From: B1 sp964443415
Lineage (GTDB): Bacteria > Bacteroidota > Bacteroidia > UKL13-3
Length of the DNA: 11,256 bases
Assembly (NCBI GenBank): GCA_964443415.1
Contig: CAYUDC010000087.1
Coordinates: forward strand, 1-11,256
Direction of reading: 5' to 3'
This document shows positions 1 through 8,203 of the stretch, one piece after another. A program made the translations under genes and the position numbers. Position 1 is the stretch's first letter. The number at the start of each line of letters is the position of its first letter. The notes under the pieces were generated by a model, which saw only the letters and a list, made by a program, of their open reading frames with translations, had not been told where the DNA came from and made no database searches.

Positions 1-503
1 GGCAAATGTTGAGGAGCGAAATGTGGTGCTCCTACCAACAAGGTAGATGGCTGAAGGATTTGACAATAATGCTGCATAGCCGCTTGAACGTCTTTGGCTT
101 TCTCATTTACAAACAATAAGCAAGAAACAATCTTTTGCGGATTATTAATCTCATCAGATTCTACCTGCCAATGCACGCCATATTTATCGGTCACCCAACC
201 ATAGCAATCGTGCCAAGGGTATTTCCCTAATGGCATTTGAATGGTTCCTCCTTCGGCTAAATTGTTAAAGATTATTTTGGCCTGTTCTGGCGAACCTGCA
301 TAAACATAGAGCGATGCCGCCATGTTCTGTGGATAGCGATCGCCTCCATTTAACAACATGAGCTTAGTTCCCTTTAAAGACATGTGGCACACAATCGGGT
401 TGCTACTAAGTATTTCGCCTTCGCCAAAAGCTTGGATGTAAAACTCTGCTACTGCATGTGGGTTTTGGTTGAACCAAAAGCAAGGATAGATTGGGCAATT
501 CAT
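1..503 (-). CDS. VOC/PhnB-like (3-dmu-9_3-mt type) protein, N-terminal part
   Basis: The frame is open from an ATG at 503 to the window edge, giving 167 complete residues with no stop; the C-terminus lies outside. The N-terminus MNCPIYPCFWFNQN, the stretch KLMLLNGGDRYP and the block YGWVTDKYGVHWQVE (about residues 100-115) are typical of the PhnB / 3-demethylubiquinone-9 3-methyltransferase-like branch of the vicinal oxygen chelate fold. From about residue 122 a second domain begins (KIVSCLLFVNEKAKDVQAAM), so the full protein probably carries two VOC units. Family members have the glyoxalase/bleomycin-resistance fold, but the substrate is usually unknown, and the methyltransferase name often attached to them is not proven. 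It is transcribed away from rsgA with 67 nt between the two starts. The fold is clear; no specific reaction is claimed. Confidence 0.88.
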   Translation of the reverse strand, partial: MNCPIYPCFWFNQNPHAVAEFYIQAFGEGEILSSNPIVCHMSLKGTKLMLLNGGDRYPQNMAASLYVYAGSPEQAKIIFNNLAEGGTIQMPLGKYPWHDCYGWVTDKYGVHWQVESDEINNPQKIVSCLLFVNEKAKDVQAAMQHYCQILQPSTLLVGAPHFAPQHL

Positions 504-570
504 CTTTTGATAGGTTATTATGATACCAAAATAAGTAATTAACTTGAAATCCCTTTTAATATATTGCAGC

Positions 571-1494
571 ATGATTCATGGACAGGTAGTAAAATCTACA
601 GGGAGCTGGTACACCGTTAGAAAAGATGGAGGTGGTTTTTTGCCATGCCGATTGAAAGGAAAATTTAGACTCAGTGGCATTAAACATACCAACCCAATTA
701 CTGTTGGCGATTGGGTAAATGTGGAAATGGAACCCGACTCTGCCAATGGTGTGATTTATGCCATTGAAGATAGAAGGAACTACATCATTAGAAAGGCCAA
801 TAATATGAGTAAACAAACCCATATGATTGCTAGCAACCTCGATCAATGTATGTTGATTATTACCTTGGCTTTTCCTAAAACCTCTCTGGGCTTTATCGAC
901 CGCTTTTTAGTTACCGCAGAGGCCTACCATGTGCCAGCCATTTTGGTGTTTAACAAATCTGATTTATACGTAGACGAGGCAGAAGTTATCTTAGAACAAA
1001 CCATGGATTTGTATAGAAAGATTGGTTATACCTGTCTTAGAACAAGCATTAAAACACAAGAAGGACTTGCTACTCTTAAAGAACTCCTTAAAGATAAAAC
1101 TACCTTATTGAGCGGGCACTCTGGCGTTGGAAAATCGTCTTTACTCAATACCGTTGAACCAAGGCTAAATTTAAAAACCCAAGCCATTTCTAACTACAGT
1201 GAAAAAGGCCAACACACCACCACTTTTGCAGAAATGCATGCCTTGAGCTTTGGTGGCAATATTGTAGACACCCCCGGAATAAGAGAGTTTGGCTTGGTAG
1301 ACTTTGAAGACGCAGAGGTGAGCCATTATTTTAAAGAAATGCAACCCATACTTACCCAATGTAAGTTTAACAACTGCAAGCATATCAACGAGCCACAATG
1401 TGCAGTGCAGGCTGCCGTAAACAATGGAAGCATTAGTCTTGAAAGGTTTAATAGCTACCTAAGTATTCTAAGCAAAGAAGATATCTATGAATAG
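571..1494 (+). CDS. rsgA: Ribosome small subunit-dependent GTPase RsgA
   Basis: RsgA (YjeQ) is a cytoplasmic GTPase that acts late in 30S subunit maturation. The order of its G motifs shows the circular permutation that defines the family: G4 NKSD (128-131), then the P-loop GHSGVGKSS (182-190), then G3 DTPG (233-236). An N-terminal OB-fold precedes them (MIHGQVVKSTGSWYTV at the start, VGDWV at 45-49). The C-terminal zinc knuckle has ligands C264, C269, H271 and C277 in CKFNNCKHINEPQC. The 307 residues match the usual family length. I chose the ATG at 571 because the OB-fold begins there; a TTG at 544 would add nine unrelated residues. Its TAG stop touches the stop codon of the convergent permease gene with no base between. 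Confidence 0.96.
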   Translation: MIHGQVVKSTGSWYTVRKDGGGFLPCRLKGKFRLSGIKHTNPITVGDWVNVEMEPDSANGVIYAIEDRRNYIIRKANNMSKQTHMIASNLDQCMLIITLAFPKTSLGFIDRFLVTAEAYHVPAILVFNKSDLYVDEAEVILEQTMDLYRKIGYTCLRTSIKTQEGLATLKELLKDKTTLLSGHSGVGKSSLLNTVEPRLNLKTQAISNYSEKGQHTTTFAEMHALSFGGNIVDTPGIREFGLVDFEDAEVSHYFKEMQPILTQCKFNNCKHINEPQCAVQAAVNNGSISLERFNSYLSILSKEDIYE

Positions 1495-2613
1495 CTAAAC
1501 CGTTTTGCGGTAGTTAAAAATTGCCAATGCATTTAACACCACCCCAAAGGCAATGATGGTAAGAGCATATTGTCTGATATCACTTAAGCCGCTGCCTTTT
1601 AATACTATCATTCTTAATACCTTTATCAAATAGGTAACCGGATTAAATTTAGAGACTGTTTGTGCCCAATCGGGCATACTCTCGATGGGTGTAAATAAGC
1701 CACCCATTAAGATAAATACCACCATAAAGAAGAACATCACAAACATGGCCTGCTGCTGCGTATCTGTTAAGGTAGACACCAATAAACCAAAGCCTAAAAC
1801 CGATGGCAGGTAAAGGTTTACAAACAAATACAACAAGGCAATACTTCCTTTAGGAACTATGCCATATACCACATAACCTACCAACATTCCAATGGTAAAT
1901 ACCACATTGCCAAGCACCCAAAATGGTAGCAGCTTACCCAAAATAAAATGGTGCTTTTTAATAGGGGTTACATTGATTTGCTCGATGGTACCTACCTCTT
2001 TTTCTTTTACAATATTTAAGCTGGTTAAAAAACTACCTACCATGGTTAATAATATCGCCAAAATTCCTGGCACCATATAATAGTTGTAGTTTAAATTCGG
2101 GTTGAACCAATTGTTAGCTATCACAGTAACTGCTGGGGCATTTGCACCAGCACCAGCGCTTTGTAATTGAGAGATTATTTGCTTATTATACTCTGTTAAT
2201 ATGCCAGCAAGGTAAGCACTACCCAAACCTGCTTTAATACCATTGATGGCATTCACTGCCATAAACACCTTGCTTAGTTCTCCATTGGCCAAAGTGGTAG
2301 AGAAGCCCGAAGGTATTTGCAATACTACATCTGCTTTGTCTAAGTCTATGAGTTTCATAGCAGCTTGGTAGGTAGCCGGACTTTCAACCAACTTAAAATA
2401 TCCGGAGGACACAATCTTTTCTACCAGCTGTTTGCTGCTGGCACTATGGTCTAAATCGTGCACAGCCAGGTTAATGTTCCTTACCTCGTAATCGGCGGCC
2501 AAGGGCAGAATAATCAACTGCATCATGGGCATCACCAGAATCATGGCCAATATTGACTTGTTCCTAAAAATCTGTCTGAATTCCTTTTCTAACAAAAACT
2601 GTATGGTTTTCAT
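1495..2613 (-). CDS. ABC-2 type efflux permease (YbhR-like), last gene of the operon
   Basis: This 372-residue inner-membrane permease has ABC-2 topology: one N-terminal membrane helix (about 21-41, rich in I, L and M), a large extracytoplasmic domain (about 45-175), then a block of five or so helices from about residue 178. The cytoplasmic segment IVKEKEVGTIEQINVTPIKK, before the second half of the helices, is the conserved ABC-2 motif likely to contact the ATPases. Its ATG overlaps the stop codon of the preceding permease gene (ATGA, 2610-2613), which suggests translational coupling. By position and similarity it corresponds to YbhR, and it probably forms a heterodimer with the product of 2610-3716. 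The exported compound cannot be read from the sequence; E. coli relatives export drugs and cations. Confidence 0.92.
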   Translation of the reverse strand: MKTIQFLLEKEFRQIFRNKSILAMILVMPMMQLIILPLAADYEVRNINLAVHDLDHSASSKQLVEKIVSSGYFKLVESPATYQAAMKLIDLDKADVVLQIPSGFSTTLANGELSKVFMAVNAINGIKAGLGSAYLAGILTEYNKQIISQLQSAGAGANAPAVTVIANNWFNPNLNYNYYMVPGILAILLTMVGSFLTSLNIVKEKEVGTIEQINVTPIKKHHFILGKLLPFWVLGNVVFTIGMLVGYVVYGIVPKGSIALLYLFVNLYLPSVLGFGLLVSTLTDTQQQAMFVMFFFMVVFILMGGLFTPIESMPDWAQTVSKFNPVTYLIKVLRMIVLKGSGLSDIRQYALTIIAFGVVLNALAIFNYRKTV

Positions 2614-3716
2614 GCTAACCTCACTTTAAAATTTTTGATACTCAAACCCAATACAACTAAAGTAATGAGGCATAAGAATAAAATAGGCTTTAATACCGCT
2701 TCTAAGCCTAGTCCTTTTATCATCACATTTTTAACCATCAGGTAATACCACTTGGCAGGCACTATGTTAGAAATAAACTGTAGCGGCAAAGGCATATTCT
2801 CTATCGGAAACATAAATCCACTGAAGATTAAGGCGGGAAGCATCATACCCATCAAAGAAATCAACATGGCAACTTGCTGGGAGTTGGTTCGAACCGAAAT
2901 AAGTATACCAATACTTAAACAAGTGATGATAAATAAGGTGCTTAAGGCATACAATAAAGGAATGCTACCTGCAATGGGTAATTCTAATACATACACACTT
3001 AATAATAAAATGCTGGTAACATTTACCAGGGATAATAACAGATAAGGAAATGCCTTGGCAGCAATTACCCAAATGGGCTTAAAGGGCGAAACCAATAAAA
3101 CTTCCATGGTACCTACTTCTTTCTCTCTAACAATGGCTACGGAGGTCATCATTACACAGATAAGCATGAGCACCATAGCCATTACACCTGGCACAAAATT
3201 AGGTGCGCCAAGTAACTGTGGGTTATACATCATCCTTAGTTCTGGCATAATGCCTATTTGCACTTGCGCTCTTGGATACTGCAGCGCTTGCCACTGCTGC
3301 ACAATAGCGCCCAGGTATTGATGCAAGGTGGTGGCTGTATTTGGATCGGAGGCATCATTAATCATTTGCACTGATACCATTTGCTGTTGGTCTATCTCAT
3401 TGCCAAAGTTGGCCGGAATAACTAAGGCAGAGCGAATTTTACCTTGCAAGAACAAGGCTTCTATTTCTTGGGTGCTGTTTACTATTTTTTCTATTTCGAA
3501 ATACTTGCTAGCAGATACTTGGTCTATGAGCGATTGCGAGGCCTTGTCCTGTGCCAAGTTATAGATGGCAATGCCAGAGTTTTTTACTTCATTAGATAAA
3601 GCAAATCCAAAGATTAATATTTGAACCACAGGCATGCCAAATAAAATGAGCAAGGTTCTTCTATCACGTAATACATGATAGAACTCTTTCTTAACAAATG
3701 CAAAAAACTGCTTCAT
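2610..3716 (-). CDS. ABC-2 type efflux permease (YbhS-like)
   Basis: This 368-residue protein has the same architecture as its downstream partner: an N-terminal helix (about 22-42, following YHVLRDRRTLLILFGMPV), an extracytoplasmic domain to about residue 170, then several hydrophobic helices. Before the third helix it carries the ABC-2 signature VREKEVGTMEVLLVSPFKP. The helix with FSGFMFPIENMPLPLQF (about 305-320) is typical of the YhhJ/YbhS/YbhR group. It starts three bases after the ATPase stop codon and overlaps the next permease by four bases. A pair of adjacent, diverged permeases following a pair of diverged ATPases fits a transporter that is a heterodimer at both levels. Substrate unknown. 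Confidence 0.92.
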   Translation of the reverse strand: MKQFFAFVKKEFYHVLRDRRTLLILFGMPVVQILIFGFALSNEVKNSGIAIYNLAQDKASQSLIDQVSASKYFEIEKIVNSTQEIEALFLQGKIRSALVIPANFGNEIDQQQMVSVQMINDASDPNTATTLHQYLGAIVQQWQALQYPRAQVQIGIMPELRMMYNPQLLGAPNFVPGVMAMVLMLICVMMTSVAIVREKEVGTMEVLLVSPFKPIWVIAAKAFPYLLLSLVNVTSILLLSVYVLELPIAGSIPLLYALSTLFIITCLSIGILISVRTNSQQVAMLISLMGMMLPALIFSGFMFPIENMPLPLQFISNIVPAKWYYLMVKNVMIKGLGLEAVLKPILFLCLITLVVLGLSIKNFKVRLA

Positions 3717-3719
3717 ATA

Positions 3720-4460
3720 TTATTCCTTTCTTTTTGCGCCACGTGCCAATTGGTAGAATACCTCGTCCATGTCTTTGGCACCGCGTTCGCTTTTTAGTGC
3801 GGCGGGCGTGCCCATGGCCTCTATCTTTCCATCAACCATGATAGAAATTCTATTGCAATACTCTGCTTCATCCATATAATGGGTGGTTACAAAAATGGTG
3901 ATGCCTTTGGCAGCGGCATCGTATATTAAACTCCAAAATTGTCTGCGCGTTAATGGGTCTACCCCACCCGTAGGTTCGTCTAAAAAAACAATTTGAGGTT
4001 GATGCATAATGGCCACACTAAAAGATAATTTTTGTCGCCATCCCAAAGGCAACTCATTCACCAACTTGTTGGCCTCCGCTTCTAAAGAAAGGGTTTGCAA
4101 TAGCTCGTCTGTTTTTTGATTGATAAGCGGCTTGTTTAAGCCATAAATGCCGCCAAAAAACCGAATATTTTCTTTTACGGTTAGGTCTTCGTATAAAGAA
4201 AACTTCTGACTCATATAGCCAATATTTTTCTTGATGCTTTCTGTTTCTTTATATACATCAAATCCTGCTATGCTGGCCTTTCCTGAACTTGGAATAGACA
4301 AGCCACAAAGCATGCGCATGGCAGTAGTTTTGCCTGCACCATTGGCACCTAAAAACCCAAATATCTCACCTCGATCTACCGAAAATGTAATGGCATTGGT
4401 GGCTATAAAATCGCCAAACCTCTTGGTGAGTTCAAAGGTCTCTATTACTTTATCGGTCAT
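3720..4460 (-). CDS. ABC transporter ATPase, equivalent to the second half of YbhF
   Basis: This 246-residue nucleotide-binding domain has a canonical Walker A (GANGAGKTT, 38-46), Q-loop glutamine (Q85 in YMSQKFSLY), Walker B with catalytic glutamate (IVFLDEP, E162) and switch histidine (H194 in VTTHYMDEA). The ABC signature is not LSGGQ but LPLGW (137-141). From memory, the same substitution occurs in the second half of E. coli YbhF and its relatives, so it looks like a family trait rather than decay. The start overlaps the preceding ATPase gene by 11 bases. The two ATPases together replace the single fused YbhF. It should bind the two ABC-2 permeases encoded just downstream and supply the complete ATP-binding half of the one canonical site. 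Confidence 0.93.
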   Translation of the reverse strand: MTDKVIETFELTKRFGDFIATNAITFSVDRGEIFGFLGANGAGKTTAMRMLCGLSIPSSGKASIAGFDVYKETESIKKNIGYMSQKFSLYEDLTVKENIRFFGGIYGLNKPLINQKTDELLQTLSLEAEANKLVNELPLGWRQKLSFSVAIMHQPQIVFLDEPTGGVDPLTRRQFWSLIYDAAAKGITIFVTTHYMDEAEYCNRISIMVDGKIEAMGTPAALKSERGAKDMDEVFYQLARGAKRKE

Positions 4461-5370
4461 TTCTTAAGTATTTAATAAAACAATCCTCAATACTTGGCTC
4501 CACTTGTGCCAAGCTTTCATAAGTAATCTGGTGTTGTGTCATGGCTAAAGATAAACTATCTAGTGTTCCATCCGACTGCTTTAATACCACATGCGCATGC
4601 TCACCAAAAGCATACGCATCGTTTACTATCTCTAGTTGGTTCAACCCGAGTAATAAACTGCGCATATGAGGCGCTTTAACGGCAAACAAATGTCGACCAA
4701 AAGACTGTATCAATTGCTGTGGGGCTTGTTTATCTAATATTTTTCCGTTTTGTATCAAAGCAATTTCATCACATAGCGCTGCCTCATCCATGTAGGGGGT
4801 TGATACTAAAATGGCAAGGCCGCGTTGTTTTAATCGTTTGAGCATCTCCCAAAATTCTTTCCTAGAAACAGGGTCTACGCCAGTGGTGGGTTCATCTAAA
4901 AACAATACTTTAGGCTCGTGAATAAGCGCACAACAGAGTGCTAATTTTTGTTTCATACCTCCACTCAGTTTGCCCGCTTTTCTATCTTTAAAAGGTGCCA
5001 ACTGCTCATAGATGTCTTTAATTAGGTGGTAGTTTTTTTCAACGGTGGTACCAAATACGGTCGCAAAAAAATGCAAGTTCTCTTCAATGGTTAAGTCGGT
5101 ATATAAAGAAAATTTGCCAGGCATATATCCCACCTGCTTTCTAATATCTTTGTAGTGCTTTACAACATCTAAGCCATTTACGCTTGCTTCACCAGCATCT
5201 GGCAATAGCAAGGTGGTGAGCATTCTAAAGATACTGGTTTTGCCTGCCCCATCCGGACCAATTAATCCAAAGATGCTACCAAAGCTTACCTCAAAACTCA
5301 CCGAATCTACTGCGGTAAAAGGGGGTTTGCCGTACACTTTGGAGAGCTTGTTTACAGAAACTGCTTTCAT
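4450..5370 (-). CDS. ABC transporter ATPase, equivalent to the first half of YbhF
   Basis: This 306-residue protein is an ATPase domain followed by about 80 extra C-terminal residues. Walker A is GPDGAGKTS (38-46), the signature is an intact LSGGM (135-139), and Walker B is VLFLDEP with glutamate E160. Two key positions are altered: the Q-loop glutamine is glycine (G85 in YMPGKFSLY) and the switch histidine is proline (P192 in VSTPYMDEA). Its partner ATPase keeps both residues but lacks a normal signature, so the pair is complementary. The C-terminal tail (about 230-306) resembles the linker region found between the two halves of YbhF-like fusions. It starts one base after the adaptor gene stop and runs 11 bases into the next ATPase gene. 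Confidence 0.93.
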   Translation of the reverse strand: MKAVSVNKLSKVYGKPPFTAVDSVSFEVSFGSIFGLIGPDGAGKTSIFRMLTTLLLPDAGEASVNGLDVVKHYKDIRKQVGYMPGKFSLYTDLTIEENLHFFATVFGTTVEKNYHLIKDIYEQLAPFKDRKAGKLSGGMKQKLALCCALIHEPKVLFLDEPTTGVDPVSRKEFWEMLKRLKQRGLAILVSTPYMDEAALCDEIALIQNGKILDKQAPQQLIQSFGRHLFAVKAPHMRSLLLGLNQLEIVNDAYAFGEHAHVVLKQSDGTLDSLSLAMTQHQITYESLAQVEPSIEDCFIKYLRNDR

Positions 5371-5371
5371 G

Positions 5372-6262
5372 TTAAAAGCTTACATGTCCATACATACCTA
5401 TTTTAAGCATACCATCATTCTTCACTTTCACCTTAATGGCATACACTAAATTGGCTCGTTCGTTTTTGGTTTGTATGGTTTTGGGTGTAAACTCAGCCTT
5501 ATCATTTATCCAAGAAATAAGTCCGTCCTGGGCTTTATAACCACCTTGACCATCGTCGGTAAATACCTGAACCTTGGCACCCAGTTTGGCTTTGGCAAAT
5601 TGGTCGCCACTAATATAAGCGCGTAAATACATCTCGTCTAGCTTGGCAATTTTATACAAGGGTTTGCCAGGTGATACCATTTCAAAAGCATCTACCAGCT
5701 TATTGATGACGGTGCCATTGACAGGATTAATTACCCTGCAATCTGAAAGTTGATCTTGAACTTGTGCGAGCTGCGCGCGCAAAGGTTGTACCTCGGCATT
5801 TAGGCTTCCACTGTTGATGTTTAAAGAAGATTGTAGGGCGGCCACTTGTTTCTTAGCCACCATGGCAGCGGTAGTGGCGTCGTCTAATTGCTTGGCGGTG
5901 GCAGCTTCGTTAGCGTATAGTTTCTTAATACGTTCTAACTCACGGTTGGCTTGAACCAACTGCTCTTGCGCTGCTGCCATTTGCACAGCTACATTGGGCT
6001 GTTTGCTATTTACTGCTGCTATTTGCGCCAACAACTGTTGCTTTTTTAAATACAATTGCGTGCTGTCTATTACTGCTACCAGTTGGCCTGCACTTAATAC
6101 ATCACCTTCTTCTAAAGCCAAGTATTGTATGTTGCCACCTACTTCTGAAGATATCATAATCTCGGTGGCTTCGAAACTGCCACTGGCATCAAACGACTGA
6201 TCGGCTTTGCGACAAGCCATAAGGGAGGTACCTAGAAGTACCAAAGTTAATAACCTATTCAT
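5372..6262 (-). CDS. HlyD/YbhG-type periplasmic adaptor lipoprotein
   Basis: This 296-residue membrane-fusion protein should bridge the inner-membrane ABC transporter and the TolC-like channel. It begins with a lipoprotein signal: a short hydrophobic stretch ending in the lipobox LMAC, so Cys17 is the predicted lipidated residue. Next come the first half of a lipoyl-like barrel-sandwich domain (about 27-68, with VGGNIQYLALEEGDVLSAGQ), an alpha-helical coiled-coil hairpin (about 70-170, rich in Q, A and K), and the second lipoyl half (INPVNGTVINKLVDAFEMV). A beta-barrel region follows with the adaptor motif AEFTPKTIQTKNERANLVYA. It is somewhat shorter than E. coli YbhG (about 330 residues). 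It sits two bases after the TolC-like gene and one base before the first ATPase gene. Confidence 0.92.
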   Translation of the reverse strand: MNRLLTLVLLGTSLMACRKADQSFDASGSFEATEIMISSEVGGNIQYLALEEGDVLSAGQLVAVIDSTQLYLKKQQLLAQIAAVNSKQPNVAVQMAAAQEQLVQANRELERIKKLYANEAATAKQLDDATTAAMVAKKQVAALQSSLNINSGSLNAEVQPLRAQLAQVQDQLSDCRVINPVNGTVINKLVDAFEMVSPGKPLYKIAKLDEMYLRAYISGDQFAKAKLGAKVQVFTDDGQGGYKAQDGLISWINDKAEFTPKTIQTKNERANLVYAIKVKVKNDGMLKIGMYGHVSF

Positions 6263-6264
6263 GC

Positions 6265-7521
6265 TTAATTTCCTCTATTATGTTTTTTTGAATATTGTAA
6301 TTGTAGCCATTGCATTTGATGAATCAGCTGATTTTGAATGGCTGCATCTTCTGCATTGACTTCTCGTAAATAATCGGCTGGCAATAAGGTACCACTTTCT
6401 AGTTGGGTAATAGCCCTATCTTTAATGCTTTTTCTAAGTTTAACCAGGTCTTCGTCGCTTTGTAAGAGGCTCACATATTTAGCGGTTTCTGATTGTTGTT
6501 GGGTATAGGCCAACTGTAGGTTAAACAGAAAATTATCTTGTTGTACAGAAATCATTTTCGACTGTAAGTCGAGTATTTTTTTCTCCTTGCCTAGGGTATA
6601 AAAACTGCTCATGTTCCAGTTAAGACGTATGCCACCGATATAGTACCAATCGAAGGCATTCTTAAAAAAATCGAAGGCTGGATAGGCATAACCTCCTTGG
6701 GCAAAGGCACTGAGTTTGGGACGAGTTTTTACTGCTAATAGTTTAGACTGCTGTTGTAAAGTAAACTGTTGGGCAGCAAATAGCGATAATTCTGGTCTAG
6801 CTATTTCCTTAGAAATTACAGGCGCTTTGGGTGTTAGTATGGTAGCCTCATCGCTAATATTTTCTCCAATAAAAGCAGCCAACATTTGAAGGTAAGCTGT
6901 TTTGGCTGCTTGCAATTCTACTTTCTTTTGCTGCATTTTAATAAGGTCTGCTTGCAGTACTTCTTCATTGCTCCGCAAGGCCAAGCCTTGTGCTACTTGT
7001 GCCTTAAGTTTTGTGAGGGCGGCAGACAAATCCGAGAGCAATAGCTCTTGTTGTTTTAATTGCAATTGCAATAATAGTAAGCCAAAATACAATTGTTCTA
7101 CCCTTTCTTCTACGGCATACATATCGGTATTTACCTTAAGTGCTTCTGTCTTATTTTGTGCGGCCATCACTTGTTTATTGAGACGTGTGTAGCCTCCATC
7201 ATAAATATTTTGTTGCAGCTCTGCATAAAATTTATATTGGTCTTTTTCAAGCACGGGACGAGTTTGGCCAGGAATGCCAGTGGGGGCATTAATAACATCG
7301 CTTTGGTAGCTAGCTTGTCCAAACACCTGCACTTGGGGGTAATAGGCTTTAGCAGCATTAGATAACGAATAAGACAAAGATTGTTCTAACAATTGGTATT
7401 GCCTTATCAAAGGATAATTAAGCCTAGCTTTGGCAATGCATGAATCTAGGTTGAGTGTTTGTTGTGCGGCGGCTTGGAAAAAGCCAAGGCCAAACAACAA
7501 TATCCAGGTATATTTTTTCAT
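6265..7521 (-). CDS. TolC family outer-membrane efflux protein
   Basis: This 418-residue protein has a Sec signal peptide (MKKYTWILLFGLGFFQAAAQ, cleavage probably near residue 19-20). It is followed by the usual start of an outer-membrane efflux protein (LNLDSCIAKARLNYPLI) and long amphipathic helices rich in Q, L, A and K, arranged as two repeats of the OEP domain. A beta-strand segment lies near 145-160 from the C-terminus (WYYIGGIRLNWNM). It should form the trimeric outer-membrane channel of the pump. I placed the start at 7521 because the signal peptide begins there; an in-frame ATG at 7563 would add 14 charged residues and overlap tetR. E. coli ybhGFSR has no own channel gene, so a dedicated TolC inside the operon is a difference. 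Two bases separate it from tetR. Confidence 0.93.
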   Translation of the reverse strand: MKKYTWILLFGLGFFQAAAQQTLNLDSCIAKARLNYPLIRQYQLLEQSLSYSLSNAAKAYYPQVQVFGQASYQSDVINAPTGIPGQTRPVLEKDQYKFYAELQQNIYDGGYTRLNKQVMAAQNKTEALKVNTDMYAVEERVEQLYFGLLLLQLQLKQQELLLSDLSAALTKLKAQVAQGLALRSNEEVLQADLIKMQQKKVELQAAKTAYLQMLAAFIGENISDEATILTPKAPVISKEIARPELSLFAAQQFTLQQQSKLLAVKTRPKLSAFAQGGYAYPAFDFFKNAFDWYYIGGIRLNWNMSSFYTLGKEKKILDLQSKMISVQQDNFLFNLQLAYTQQQSETAKYVSLLQSDEDLVKLRKSIKDRAITQLESGTLLPADYLREVNAEDAAIQNQLIHQMQWLQLQYSKKHNRGN

Positions 7522-7523
7522 AA

Positions 7524-8165
7524 TTATTTTTTTTCGGTTCGACCCAACGCAGCGTCTATCCATAATGGAATAAGTTTCTTGCGTTCTTCTAATAATTGAT
7601 AAAATTGTTCTTCATTTAGATTGCCAACTACGCGCAGCATAGGCATGGCCATAAAAGGAAATACCGTTAAAGCCATGATGTTGATGATAAAATGAAAGGG
7701 CTTTACTTTTTTAGGGGCTTCCTCTTTCAGTTGCTGCATAAAGTGCGATTGGGTGAGCATATTTTTAACCCCGAGCTTAGATTCCAGTCCAGCTGCATCT
7801 TTGCGAATGGCGGTTAACACAAACAGCGGTAAATCTGGCCTACTTAAAAAAACTTGGGTATAATTTAACACAATCCCTTCTACCTTTTGCGTGAGACTTA
7901 AATTGGTATCGTTTACAATTGAGCCAAGGCCTTTGGCAAACTGCTGCATGCCTTCTAGCATTACTACCTCAAACAATTTCTCTTTGCTTCTAAAATAATA
8001 GTTGAGTAAGGCTAGGTTAATGCCAGCTTCGGCGGCAATGTCTCTGGTGCGGGCGCCGGCATATCCCTCGCGGGCAAAAACTACCCGAGCCGCCTCTAGA
8101 ATTTTCTCTTCGGTGCTTACTGTGGCTTGAGCCAGCAAGTCTTGTTGTTTTTTTTGTTTGGCCAT
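7524..8165 (-). CDS. TetR/AcrR family repressor, first gene of the efflux operon (CecR-like position)
   Basis: This 213-residue regulator has an N-terminal TetR DNA-binding domain (about 18-66). The helix-turn-helix runs from TRDIAAEAGINLALLNYYF into the typical FRSKEKLFEVV stretch. The C-terminal ligand-binding half (about 75-213) is variable and shows no recognisable ligand motif. I chose the ATG at 8165; the reading frame stays open further upstream only because it runs into the scaffold gap. It lies two bases before the tolC gene and is the first gene of seven, in the same position as cecR in E. coli cecR-ybhGFSR. It therefore probably represses its own operon and responds to a pump substrate. 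Candidate operators lie immediately upstream (see 8186-8203 and 8327-8344). Confidence 0.92.
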   Translation of the reverse strand: MAKQKKQQDLLAQATVSTEEKILEAARVVFAREGYAGARTRDIAAEAGINLALLNYYFRSKEKLFEVVMLEGMQQFAKGLGSIVNDTNLSLTQKVEGIVLNYTQVFLSRPDLPLFVLTAIRKDAAGLESKLGVKNMLTQSHFMQQLKEEAPKKVKPFHFIINIMALTVFPFMAMPMLRVVGNLNEEQFYQLLEERKKLIPLWIDAALGRTEKK

Positions 8166-8173
8166 TCGGGGAG

Positions 8174-8181
8174 CAAAGTTG
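8174..8181 (-). promoter_or_regulatory. Candidate -7 element of the efflux operon promoter
   Basis: On the minus strand this reads CAACTTTG, matching the Bacteroidota -7 consensus TAnnTTTG at five of six fixed positions, eight bases before the tetR ATG. No partner -33 element is visible on this side of the gap. If the two contigs overlap by their shared 18 bases, a CTTG (complement of 8320-8323) falls exactly 20 bases upstream, which is the right spacing. The transcript leader would be only a few bases long. Confidence 0.45.
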
Positions 8182-8185
8182 AATG

Positions 8186-8203
8186 AAACATTTGTTTTAA
8201 ACA
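8186..8203. repeat. Left copy of an 18-bp sequence flanking the gap; candidate TetR operator
   Basis: The 18 bases AAACATTTGTTTTAAACA end directly at the first N and are repeated without change at 8304-8321 on the other side. They contain the inverted repeat AAACA-TT-TGTTT (8186-8197), followed after one base by a third AAACA arm. The position, just upstream of the predicted -7 element of the tetR operon, suits a TetR-family operator. The exact duplication at both contig ends is more simply explained as an unmerged assembly overlap than as a biological direct repeat. Confidence 0.6.

Noticed and set aside
544..570. TTG start of rsgA at 544
   Set aside because: The nine added residues do not belong to the OB-fold, and family N-termini align with the ATG at 571.
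504..570. Promoters for the VOC gene and rsgA
   Set aside because: A TTTG is present at 506-509, but no TAnnTTTG-like element is found at the right distance on either strand, so no site is annotated.
1171..1398. Minus-strand frame of 75 residues inside rsgA
   Set aside because: It lies wholly opposite the conserved G3 and zinc-knuckle part of rsgA and encodes no recognisable protein.
7522..7563. Earlier ATG for the TolC-like protein at 7563
   Set aside because: It would put 14 charged residues before the signal peptide and overlap tetR by 40 bases. MKKYTW at 7521 is the natural start.
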